Source: Cellulomonas sp. JH27-2 | GTDB taxonomy: Bacteria; Actinomycetota; Actinomycetes; Actinomycetales; Cellulomonadaceae | Length of the DNA stretch: 64,000 nucleotides | Direction: 5' to 3' | Assembly: GCF_014837175.1 (NCBI RefSeq) | Contig: NZ_JACYFR010000004.1 | Coordinates: 124,001-188,000 of the forward strand | In this document: positions 28,744 through 36,728 of the stretch, one piece after another | Layout: every line of letters starts with the position of its first letter | Numbering within the stretch: the first letter of the stretch is position 1 | Made by a program: the position numbers and the translations under genes | Notes under the pieces: generated by a model | Seen by the model: the letters and a program-made list of their open reading frames with translations, nothing else | Told to the model about the DNA's origin: nothing | The model's database searches: none

Positions 28744-29352
28744 TCAGGGCAGGGGCACGCGCCCCTCGGCCAGGTCGAGCGCTCGGGCGTGGGGGACGCC
28801 GAGGACGAGCAGGCTCCCCGTGGTCACCGCGGGGAGGGTGACCCTCTCGCGAGCAGGGTCGTGGTCGGCGACGGTGAAGACGGCCGACCAGGCCAGCTGG
28901 CTGAGGACGTCGGCGGGCAGGTGGCGTTCGAAGACCCCGTCGTCCTGACCGCGTCGGACGAGCGCGGTGAGCGGCGCCTCCACCTGGGCGAGTGCCGCAT
29001 GGATGGCGACCCCGAGCTCGCCTCGTCGCAGGACGACGAGGACACGGTAGCGATGCACGAGCGGCCAGAGCCGGCCGACGAACGCTGCCCAGGCGGCGTC
29101 GGCCGGCACGCCGGGAGGGTCGCTCGCGGCCAGGACGGCTGCGATCTCCGTCGCGGCGCGCGCGGCGAGCGCCGGCAGGAGGTCGGAGCGGGACGGGAAG
29201 TAGCCGTAGACGGTCCGGCGGACGACGCCCGCGGCGGCCGCGATCTCGCCCATGCCGGCATCCGGGGCGGTACCGAGGACCTCGATCGCGGCATCCAGGA
29301 TCCGCTCCCGTGTAGGGCCGCGGCCACGCGGCTCGGTGGACCTCGTCGGCAT
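28744..29352 (-). CDS. TetR-family transcriptional repressor
   Basis: The 202-residue protein has an N-terminal TetR DNA-binding domain (TRERILDAAIEVLG, then GMGEIAAAAGVVRRTVYGYFPSRSDLL) and a helical ligand-binding C-terminal domain. It is transcribed away from an epoxide hydrolase gene, and two identical palindromes lie in the gap. In-frame ATGs exist at 29352, 29361 and 29364; the last overlaps the first operator, so a leaderless or short-leader transcript under its own control is likely. Confidence 0.9.
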   Translation of the reverse strand: MPTRSTEPRGRGPTRERILDAAIEVLGTAPDAGMGEIAAAAGVVRRTVYGYFPSRSDLLPALAARAATEIAAVLAASDPPGVPADAAWAAFVGRLWPLVHRYRVLVVLRRGELGVAIHAALAQVEAPLTALVRRGQDDGVFERHLPADVLSQLAWSAVFTVADHDPARERVTLPAVTTGSLLVLGVPHARALDLAEGRVPLP

Positions 29353-29363
29353 GGACGCCATCA

Positions 29364-29381
29364 TTGCACATCGGTGTGCAA
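29364..29381. promoter_or_regulatory. TetR operator, copy 1
   Basis: TTGCACATCGGTGTGCAA has perfect 7-bp inverted arms around TCGG. It overlaps the start region of the TetR gene. Confidence 0.8.
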
Positions 29382-29391
29382 CGGACGTAGA

Positions 29392-29409
29392 TTGCACATC
29401 GGTGTGCAA
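29392..29409. promoter_or_regulatory. TetR operator, copy 2
   Basis: An identical 18-bp palindrome lies 28 bp (centre to centre) from copy 1 on the epoxide hydrolase side. Two exact copies in one divergent gap strongly suggest joint repression of both genes by the TetR protein. Confidence 0.8.
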
Positions 29410-29488
29410 CACCGCTCGCCGCGCCGCGGCACGTCCCACGCGGCACGTCCCACCGCAGCACGTCCCACCGGCAGAGGAGGCAGGCGCT

Positions 29489-30649
29489 ATGACCACGTCC
29501 GACATCGCACCCACGACCATCCGCCCGTTCCGCGTCGCAGTCCCGGACTCGGAGATCGACGACCTGAAGGAGCGCTTGGCTCGGACCCGCTGGCCCGACC
29601 CGGAGACCGTCCCCGACTGGTCGCAGGGCGTCCGTCTCGAGAACGCTCGATCGCTCGTCGAGCACTGGTTGCACGCGTACGACTGGCGGCGCCTCGAGTC
29701 CCAGGTCAACGCCTTCCCCCAGTTCCGCACCGAGATCGACGGGACCGACATCCACGTCGTGCACGTGCGCTCCCCGTGCCCGCACGCGATGCCGCTGGTC
29801 CTGACGCACGGGTGGCCGGGGTCCTTCGTCGACTTCCTGCCGATGATCGGCCCGCTCACGGACCCCGTCGCACACGGGGGACGGGCCGAGGACGCGTTCG
29901 ACGTCGTGGTCCCGTCGTTGCCGGGCTTCGGCTTCTCGGGCAAACCGACCGGCACGGGCTGGGACGTCGCCCGCATCGCCGACGCGTGGACCGAGCTGAT
30001 GTCGCGGCTCGGCTACGACCGATGGGTCGCCCACGGTGGGGACTGGGGTGCGGTCGTGACCACAGCCCTCGGTGCGAAGCGGCCCGACGGGCTGCTCGGG
30101 ATCCACCTGAGCACGCCCTACGTCGTCCCGGAGCCCCTCCCGGTCGAGCTCACGTCCGACGAGCGGCGAGCCGTGGACGGCCTCGCGCTCTACGGTGGTC
30201 CGCTCGGCGGGTCCAACCATCTGCAGGGCACCCGGCCGCAGACCGTCGGCTACGCGCTGGCGGACTCGCCGGCCGGCCAAGCGGCCTGGATCTACGAGAA
30301 GTACCAGTCGAAGACGGACAACGACGGGCTCGCGGAGCAGGCTCTGCCCGTGGACGTCATGCTCGACGAGATCTCGCTGGCCTGGTTCACCAACAGCGCG
30401 GCCTCGTCGGCACGCATCTACTGGGAGAACCGGTCCGCCACGATGTCCGGCCCCAGGCTCACCCTGCCCGTCGCGGTCACCGTGTTTCCGCGCGACGTCC
30501 CGCGGATGCCGCGCACCTGGATCGACGACACCTACGCGGACCTGATCCATGTCGGCCAGGCCGAGGCGGGCGGGCACTTCGCGGCGCTCGAACAGCCCGA
30601 CGTACTCGTCGCCGAGCTTCGCACGGGACTGCGGAGCCTGCGCGGTTGA
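29489..30649 (+). CDS. Epoxide hydrolase (microsomal-type alpha/beta hydrolase)
   Basis: The 386-residue enzyme opens epoxides to diols. It has the epoxide-hydrolase N-terminal domain (residues about 10-110, IRPFRVAVPDSEIDDLKERLA) and an alpha/beta hydrolase fold with the oxyanion motif HGWPGSF, nucleophile Asp185 in GGDWGA, and a C-terminal GGHFAALEQP with the catalytic His. A strong GAGGAGG lies 8 bases before the ATG. Two TetR operators sit upstream, so it is probably induced by its substrate or a related xenobiotic. Confidence 0.9.
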   Translation: MTTSDIAPTTIRPFRVAVPDSEIDDLKERLARTRWPDPETVPDWSQGVRLENARSLVEHWLHAYDWRRLESQVNAFPQFRTEIDGTDIHVVHVRSPCPHAMPLVLTHGWPGSFVDFLPMIGPLTDPVAHGGRAEDAFDVVVPSLPGFGFSGKPTGTGWDVARIADAWTELMSRLGYDRWVAHGGDWGAVVTTALGAKRPDGLLGIHLSTPYVVPEPLPVELTSDERRAVDGLALYGGPLGGSNHLQGTRPQTVGYALADSPAGQAAWIYEKYQSKTDNDGLAEQALPVDVMLDEISLAWFTNSAASSARIYWENRSATMSGPRLTLPVAVTVFPRDVPRMPRTWIDDTYADLIHVGQAEAGGHFAALEQPDVLVAELRTGLRSLRG

Positions 30650-30659
30650 CCGATCTCCA

Positions 30660-30824
30660 TCACTTCGTGCGCGCGTCCGCGGTCGACGAGCTCCTGGGGT
30701 CGGCGTCGGCCTCGTCGTCGGCGTCCAGGCGGCGCAGCTCGGTCCGCACGGCCGCGAGGACCGCCGCAGCGACGCGGTCGTCGTCCGACGACGTGAGCGT
30801 GGGCGCGTGCACGACGATCTTCAC
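30660..30824 (-). CDS. Small protein coupled to the 1387-residue CIS-locus protein
   Basis: This 54-residue frame starts at a GTG that overlaps the upstream stop by 4 bp (GTGA) and has a very good AGGAGGG Shine-Dalgarno 5 bases away. The product begins VKIVVHAPTLTSSDDDRVAA and has a helical, acidic, Asp/Ala-rich second half. I do not recognise a family. As last gene of the contractile locus, coupled to the putative effector, it could be an effector chaperone, immunity protein or connector; none of these is shown by the sequence. Confidence 0.7.
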   Translation of the reverse strand: MKIVVHAPTLTSSDDDRVAAAVLAAVRTELRRLDADDEADADPRSSSTADARTK

Positions 30825-33800
30825 GGTGTCCCTCCTGATCCACCGGTGCCGCCCGTGCGGGTGCGGGCGTTGTACTCGAGCACGCGGCCGGTGTTCGGGA
30901 TGATGAAGTCGTTCATCTCGGCGGCGATGGGCCCGTCGAGCTGGAGCTGGTCGGCGGCCTGGCGGGTGTCGACGTAGCGGCCGGCACCCTGCACATCAGA
31001 GATGCGACCGGGCGTCGTCACGGGCGCAGCGCCCGGGATGACGTTGCCCGCGGCGTCGACGGGGGCCAGGACCGTGGCGGCTCCCTGCTCCGGGGTGATG
31101 ACCGAGCGCAGGTTGCGCAGGTAGCCGGCGTCGATCTCGAACATCTTCAGCCGAGCGCCGGGCCTCGCCTCGAGGATGAACTCGACGGCCCGCTCGAACG
31201 AGCCGATGTTGATGTTCAGCTTGTCGCCGCCCGTCCGGATCCGCGTCCGGCCCGTGGCGTCGATGCTGATGTACTCGCGGCTGCGGCGCGCCACGTCGCC
31301 GGTGCCGCCCTCGATGCGGAACACCACGGGGTTGCCGCTGCGGGACGTGAACATGAGCCTGCTGAGCGCGCGGGCCTGGTCCGGGCCGGGGACGCGGGCC
31401 GGGAGCTGGATCCACACGCCCTGCTGGCGGGTGCCGGTGCCGGCCTCGAGCGCTCCGAGCGCGGCGTCGAGCTCGTCGGCCAGGGCCGCCGCGTCGTCGC
31501 CCGGGAGCTCGACGGGAACGTCGCCCACGCGCGGTGGGCTGCCGGGGGTGACCGCGCCGGCGGCGAGCGCGTCGGCCTCGCGGGTCGCCGCCGTGGCCTC
31601 GGCATCGCGGCGCGCGGCCTCGGCCAGCAGGTTGTCGGCCCGCGTACGACGGCCGGCCTGGTCGGCCGCGACCGCCTGGTCCAGCAGCTCGTTCGCCTGC
31701 CGGCGCAGCTGGGCCGCCTCACGGTGGGCGGCCTCGGCCTGGACCCGGAGCGCCCCCTCGAGCTGACGCTCGGCGATCTCGGCGGCGGTGCTGCCGGCGC
31801 CCGCGGGACGGGCGACGAGCCCGGCCTCCCCGAGCAGCGCGAGGATGCCGCGTTGCTGGTCGGGGGTGTACCGGGAGATGCGGCTGAGGAACGCGGCCAT
31901 GTCGGTGGTCGTCGAGAACGTGCCCGTCATCAGGTGCTGCGCCTGCGCCGGCTCCAGCATCGACAGCACCTCCATGAGCCGGACGGCACCCTGGGCATCG
32001 CCGGCGAACGTGGCGGCGAGACGGCGTGCGGCCTCGGCTGAGGCGGGCTGGTCCGCCGCGGCCATGAAGATCTCCAGGCCGCGCACCGCCTGCCGGCTGA
32101 ACTGCGCGCCGGACAGCTCCAGCACGCGTCGGGCCGTCGCCGATGCGGCCCACTCGGCGAAGATCTGGGTGATGCGTTGCCGGAACTCGCCGGTCAGCGC
32201 GCTCACGGCGATGTCGTTGGCGAACAGGACGGCGGACGCCCGCATGTTCGCGAGCGCCTCGGTGGCCGCGGCACCGAAGTTGGCCAGCGTGTAGCCCTCC
32301 TGGCGGAGCTGGGTCACCAGGTCGCCGACGACCGTGCGGGCGGTGCGCCCGCCGGAGCCGAGGGCGCGCATGACGGGAGCCACGGAGAACTCGGCGAGCA
32401 CGCCCATCGCCGAGCCGATCGCCATCTCGCGGACGTACGTCCGCCAGCTCGAGAGGTGGCCGTCGTGCACGGCGATGTCGACGACGTCGCGCGCGAACCG
32501 CGACAGCAGCGCGGAGGTGGACCCGCCGACGATGCCGATCGTCAGCTTCTCGAGCACGATGCCGGTCCACACCCGGCGCACGGTCGCGGTGCCGATCGCG
32601 CGTCCGATGGGCGCCGCGACCATGGCAGCGCCGCGGAACCCGACCGCCCCCAGGTACCCCTCGACGGCGGCCATGAGGAAGCCCTCGACGCTGAGCCGAG
32701 CGTTGAAGAACAGCACGCGCACGACGTAGATGAGCTCGCTGATCGCGATCGACGCGAGCACCACCTTGGCGCCGCCGCCGGCCGAGACGAGGGCCGCGAT
32801 CAGGCCCGCCTCCCACGCGATCGCGATGACCCCGATCACCGTGATCGCGATGCCGAGCGCCTGGTAGAACTCGCCGGCCTTGCCCAGGCGCATGTAGACG
32901 ATGGCCGCCTCGAACTCGTCGGCCGAGCGGCTGAACACCTCCCCGACCGTGGTCCACGTACCACCCTCGCGGCGCTCCACCTTCTCCAGTCGCACGGTCC
33001 ACATGGGCAGGTCGTGGATGGGCGTGTAGTCGACGCCCACCAGGCGCAGGCTGGTCTGGATCGTCACCTTCTCGAAGTCGTCGTCGGTGATGTGCGCGCG
33101 CTCGCACGCGTTGCCGACGACCTCCCGCAGGAAGTCCTCCGACGTGATCTCGCGCGGGTCGGTGCCGGCCGCCAGGCGTTGGAAGAGCGCGTCGCGCTCG
33201 GCCTCGATGGCCGCCCGGAACCGCTCGGCCGCCTCGGCCTTGAGCTCCTTCTCCTTGCGCTCGGCGACGAAGGCGGAGCTGACCCGGCCCAGCACGTCGC
33301 GGCCCGGCACGCCGACCGTCAGACGGCGGTCCTCGTCGCGGTCGATGTCGACGGTGCCCGCGCTCGTCTCGTCGCCCGCGTGGTAGGTGTTCGCGCGCGC
33401 GTCCAGCCAGCGCCGGGTCATCCGCTCGCAGAGCGCCACGAACGCCGGGTGCGTGCGGTGCCGGGTGGCGCGGCTGTGGGCCAGCAGGTCCAGGACCGTG
33501 GTGCCCAGGCTCCGGCGCTCGCAGACTTCGACCAGGTGGTCGATCTCACCGGCCGCGTCGAGGTCGTCGAGCGCGTACTCCCACGCCGTGCCCCCGGCGG
33601 GACGGACGTCCGCCGCGGCGCCCAGCGTCCGGCTGAAGAAGGCCGCGAGCTCCGCACGCCACACCAGGTCGCGGCTCTCGCGCGAGACGATGTCGCGGAT
33701 CTGCCGGGCCAGGTCATGACCCACGGGACGCAGGAGGGCGGCGCCCACGGTCTCGGCGTCGAGCGGCAGGTGGACTCCCGCGGCGACCACGACGGTGCCG

Positions 33801-34984
33801 CCCCGGGCCTGCACCGCGGGCGACGCGGGGCCGCGGCGGCGGGGGGCCGGCGTGAGCGCGGGAAGGGTCGCCCCCCAGGCGAGGGCCGCGTCGCGGACGG
33901 CGTCCGGCACGCCGGGGGAGTCGGTGTACGCGACCCAGTGGTCGACGACGGCGCCCGGCTCGGGGGCCGGCAGACCGGCCTCGGACAGCAGCATCCGGCC
34001 CGCGAGGTCGACGGCGTTCTCGGCCACGTCGCGACGGGTGCGCAACGGCAGCACGTCGACGCGGACGGGCCGCGTCCCCGCCTCGTCGAGCATCCGCTGC
34101 CAGGGGAAGCCGTAGTGCGCCGCGAAGCCGGCCGTGTCGAGCGTGCGGCTCGCGTCGGACAGGGGGAGCCGCAGGCTCGTCGCCGGGCCGGCCTCGAGCA
34201 GCGTCGCCGGCGTGATGTCCGGGACCTCCATGCCGGCCCAGACCAGGCGGGCGCGGCGCAGCAGGCTCGTGGCCGCACCGTTGCCCGTCACGCGGCGCGC
34301 GTTCGTCCGGTGCAGCAGGGGCAGCCCGGCGATCTCGCCGTCCGTGTCGAACGTCGCCAGCAGGGACACGTCCGAGTCCGAGACGGTCGCGCCCGAGGCG
34401 ATGGTCCGGCCGCGCCGGTTGCCCAGCAGCTCGAGTGCGCGGGAGTCGAGCCGTGGCATGAGGTCGCCGAGCGTCGTCGCGTCCTCCACCTCGACGACCC
34501 ACACCGCGACGTAGGCCTCGGTCGCGTCCAGGTCCTCGTAGAGCGCGCGCTGCGGCAGCACGCTGCCCCGGGCCGGGTCGGGGACGTCCGACATCACCTC
34601 CTCGACCCAGTCCGTGAACTCGTCGAGCCGGGCCCGCACGTGGGCGGAGCGCACCACGCGCCAGCCACGGCCGGTGGAGGGGCGCGTTACCGGGACGGGG
34701 ACGCGCTGGCCGTGCCGGTCGTAGGACGGCACGCCGTACCCGTCCGGGTCGTCGCGGTCCTCGTCGTAGGCCTCGCGCGGGTCCTCCACCGGCCGTGGCG
34801 CGGCCGACGACGCCTCGTCGGCCCGCTCCGCGAGCAGGCGGGACGCCTGTGCGAGCCGATCGCGCACCTGCCGTCCCACGGCCTCGCGCAGCGCGTCGAG
34901 CGCCGCGTCGTCGGGGTAGCCGACCACGCGGACGGTGACGGGCACGTGGCAGTGGACGACCGTGGGTGTCGTCGTCGCTGTCAC
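30821..34984 (-). CDS. Giant 1387-residue protein of the contractile locus (putative effector or tape-measure-like)
   Basis: No family is recognised over the full length. Residues 1-700 are a soluble, charged region without a signal peptide. Residues about 705-765 are strongly hydrophobic (GIAITVIGVIAIAWEAGLIA, then ISELIYVVRVLFF), followed by amphipathic and helical stretches to about 1070, an Ala/Arg/Glu-rich coiled-coil-like segment (about 1075-1150) and a distinct C-terminal domain (about 1190-1387, including YISIDATGRTRIR and KLNINIGSFERAVEFILEA). Late position in the locus and a separate C-terminal domain fit a delivered toxin; length, helicity and hydrophobic core could also fit a tape-measure protein. 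Start is GTG. Confidence 0.8.
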   Translation of the reverse strand: MTATTTPTVVHCHVPVTVRVVGYPDDAALDALREAVGRQVRDRLAQASRLLAERADEASSAAPRPVEDPREAYDEDRDDPDGYGVPSYDRHGQRVPVPVTRPSTGRGWRVVRSAHVRARLDEFTDWVEEVMSDVPDPARGSVLPQRALYEDLDATEAYVAVWVVEVEDATTLGDLMPRLDSRALELLGNRRGRTIASGATVSDSDVSLLATFDTDGEIAGLPLLHRTNARRVTGNGAATSLLRRARLVWAGMEVPDITPATLLEAGPATSLRLPLSDASRTLDTAGFAAHYGFPWQRMLDEAGTRPVRVDVLPLRTRRDVAENAVDLAGRMLLSEAGLPAPEPGAVVDHWVAYTDSPGVPDAVRDAALAWGATLPALTPAPRRRGPASPAVQARGGTVVVAAGVHLPLDAETVGAALLRPVGHDLARQIRDIVSRESRDLVWRAELAAFFSRTLGAAADVRPAGGTAWEYALDDLDAAGEIDHLVEVCERRSLGTTVLDLLAHSRATRHRTHPAFVALCERMTRRWLDARANTYHAGDETSAGTVDIDRDEDRRLTVGVPGRDVLGRVSSAFVAERKEKELKAEAAERFRAAIEAERDALFQRLAAGTDPREITSEDFLREVVGNACERAHITDDDFEKVTIQTSLRLVGVDYTPIHDLPMWTVRLEKVERREGGTWTTVGEVFSRSADEFEAAIVYMRLGKAGEFYQALGIAITVIGVIAIAWEAGLIAALVSAGGGAKVVLASIAISELIYVVRVLFFNARLSVEGFLMAAVEGYLGAVGFRGAAMVAAPIGRAIGTATVRRVWTGIVLEKLTIGIVGGSTSALLSRFARDVVDIAVHDGHLSSWRTYVREMAIGSAMGVLAEFSVAPVMRALGSGGRTARTVVGDLVTQLRQEGYTLANFGAAATEALANMRASAVLFANDIAVSALTGEFRQRITQIFAEWAASATARRVLELSGAQFSRQAVRGLEIFMAAADQPASAEAARRLAATFAGDAQGAVRLMEVLSMLEPAQAQHLMTGTFSTTTDMAAFLSRISRYTPDQQRGILALLGEAGLVARPAGAGSTAAEIAERQLEGALRVQAEAAHREAAQLRRQANELLDQAVAADQAGRRTRADNLLAEAARRDAEATAATREADALAAGAVTPGSPPRVGDVPVELPGDDAAALADELDAALGALEAGTGTRQQGVWIQLPARVPGPDQARALSRLMFTSRSGNPVVFRIEGGTGDVARRSREYISIDATGRTRIRTGGDKLNINIGSFERAVEFILEARPGARLKMFEIDAGYLRNLRSVITPEQGAATVLAPVDAAGNVIPGAAPVTTPGRISDVQGAGRYVDTRQAADQLQLDGPIAAEMNDFIIPNTGRVLEYNARTRTGGTGGSGGTP

Positions 34985-35008
34985 CGTGCGCCGCCTGACC
35001 GCTCGCTC

Positions 35009-36058
35009 TCAGCGCTGCAGCGACAGGATCCGCAGGCCGCCGATGGGCCTGCCGACCGCGTCGCGCGCGACCACGTCGAACGCCTGCAGCGAGCCAGGTT
35101 CGTCCGTGCGCTGCAGCGCGACCTGCGCGAACGTCCCCTCCCGCCCGACGGTAGTCACCAGGCGTCCGTCACCCCACGCACGGGCGGCGCGCTGCGGCTG
35201 GCGCTCCAGCAGAGGCTTGACGGCGGCCCCCAGTCGAAGCTGGCGGTGCAGGTCCAGCTCGCCCATCCCGTCGATGCTCAGCGTGCCCTGCACGGCCTTG
35301 CGGCTGAACCCGACGCGGATGTCGGGCTTGCCACGTGTGCCGGCGAGCATCAGCTGGCGGCGGCCGACCTCCGGCACCACCACCTCGCGCAGCGACCGCA
35401 GCAGCCACCGCTCGCCCGCGCCCAGGTCCTTCGACGTGAGCTGGTGCAGGTCGAGCGCGAACTCCGAACCGTCGGCCGGTCCGAACACCTGGAACTTCAG
35501 CTTCATCGACTTGTCCTTCAGGACGGCGATGTTGCGCTGGCCCTGGTGCGGGTCGTTGATGACGTCGTACGTGGTGGTGTCCGGGATCGGGCCGCCGTCG
35601 GGCACCGAGTACGCGTTGGCGACCAGGCACAGGTGGCCGTCGGTCGCGTTCTCGATGTCCGCGTCGGTGGGCGTCCACGGGATCGCGCCCAGGACGGGGT
35701 CCTGGATCCTGCACGTGATGACGTGGGCGTCGTTGGCGCTGGTGCTGCCCTGGCCGGGCGCGACCTCGGCGGCGAAGCCCGTGAGGTGGCGGCGCGCGTT
35801 GAACGGCTGGAACGGGCCGACGAAGGGGTTCATGACGTACGCGTCGACGTGCACGTCCTCGACCGTCGCCGCGCTCGCGTTGGAGACGCGCACCTTGATG
35901 GTCGTGGCCTGGCCGATCTTGGTCTGCGTCTGGCTGACGCCGCCCTCCAGGAAGATGCTCGTGTTGTTCCACTGCGGGTTGGTGCCGGTGTACGGCCGTG
36001 CTCCGGCCGTGTCGACGGCCCCGGCGGTGCCGAAGTCGACGCTGAGGAAGAGGCTCAT
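35009..36058 (-). CDS. Unknown protein of the contractile locus, Ig/CARDB-like N-terminus
   Basis: The 349-residue product has an N-terminal beta-rich region (residues about 30-130) with TTIKVRVSNASAATVEDVHV, which resembles CARDB/Ig-like modules of surface or fibre proteins, and a C-terminal region (about 190-349) of unknown fold. No signal peptide is seen. GGGAG precedes the ATG. Its place between a fibre-like protein and the giant protein suggests an external structural or effector-associated role, which is inference. Confidence 0.78.
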   Translation of the reverse strand: MSLFLSVDFGTAGAVDTAGARPYTGTNPQWNNTSIFLEGGVSQTQTKIGQATTIKVRVSNASAATVEDVHVDAYVMNPFVGPFQPFNARRHLTGFAAEVAPGQGSTSANDAHVITCRIQDPVLGAIPWTPTDADIENATDGHLCLVANAYSVPDGGPIPDTTTYDVINDPHQGQRNIAVLKDKSMKLKFQVFGPADGSEFALDLHQLTSKDLGAGERWLLRSLREVVVPEVGRRQLMLAGTRGKPDIRVGFSRKAVQGTLSIDGMGELDLHRQLRLGAAVKPLLERQPQRAARAWGDGRLVTTVGREGTFAQVALQRTDEPGSLQAFDVVARDAVGRPIGGLRILSLQR

Positions 36059-36097
36059 GGTGTGCTCCCGTGGTGAGGGGCCGGCGGCGTCGTCGGC

Positions 36098-36712
36098 CTA
36101 GGCGAGGTAGCTGATCTGGAAACCCGACAGGCTGACGCTGTCGGTGGTGGCGGCGTTGTCGAGCGTCGCCAGGACGAAGTAGCGGAAGGTCGTGTTGTCG
36201 ACCGTCGAGAACGCCGGGTCCGTCGCGACGGTGTTGTCGAACGGGTTGGCGTCGCCCGTGACGCGGGCCAACCGGTCGCTCGCGCCGGCACCCGTGAGCC
36301 GTGCGCGCATGAGGTTGACGCGCAGCGAGCCCGCGCCCGTGTTGACGCCGGTGGCCCGCAGGCTCGAGACCTTGACGCCCTGCGGCAGCACGGCCGATGC
36401 GATACCGGACAGCGACGTCTGCACCGCGGGCCGGACGGCGTTGCCCGACGTGTCGAGCGCCCAGGCGCCGCCGCCGGACGTCGCGACGAGGATCGGCGGG
36501 AGCGTGACGACGCGGGTCTGCGCCCCCGGCCCGGCCTCGAGCGCGTCGAGCACGGTGTCGATCTGGGTGACGACGCCGGACAGGGCGCCGAGGTCGGCCT
36601 GCAGCGCGGCGAACCGCACGTTGAAGCCGTTCGGCCCGGACGCCTGGACGCGGTCCCGGTTGTCCACCCAGGGGGTGTGGCTGAAGGTCGGTGTGAAGCT
36701 CACGCTCGCCAT
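36098..36712 (-). CDS. Unknown structural-looking protein of the contractile locus
   Basis: The 204-residue protein starts SVSFTPTFSHTPWVDNRDRV and has a helical stretch (about 30-60) followed by beta-rich sequence with many Ser/Thr/Asn residues. No known domain is recognised. The helix-then-beta layout and position after the baseplate genes fit a short tail fibre or fibre adaptor. The ATG at 36712 has AAAGGAC 10 bases upstream. Confidence 0.72.
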   Translation of the reverse strand: MASVSFTPTFSHTPWVDNRDRVQASGPNGFNVRFAALQADLGALSGVVTQIDTVLDALEAGPGAQTRVVTLPPILVATSGGGAWALDTSGNAVRPAVQTSLSGIASAVLPQGVKVSSLRATGVNTGAGSLRVNLMRARLTGAGASDRLARVTGDANPFDNTVATDPAFSTVDNTTFRYFVLATLDNAATTDSVSLSGFQISYLA

Positions 36713-36728
36713 GGCGGTGTGTCCTTTC

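Noticed and set aside
32177-36076. Plus-strand open frame of about 1300 codons
   Set aside because: It is antisense to the giant protein and its neighbour; its product is Arg/His/Val-rich with no domain, as expected from the complementary strand of high-G+C genes.
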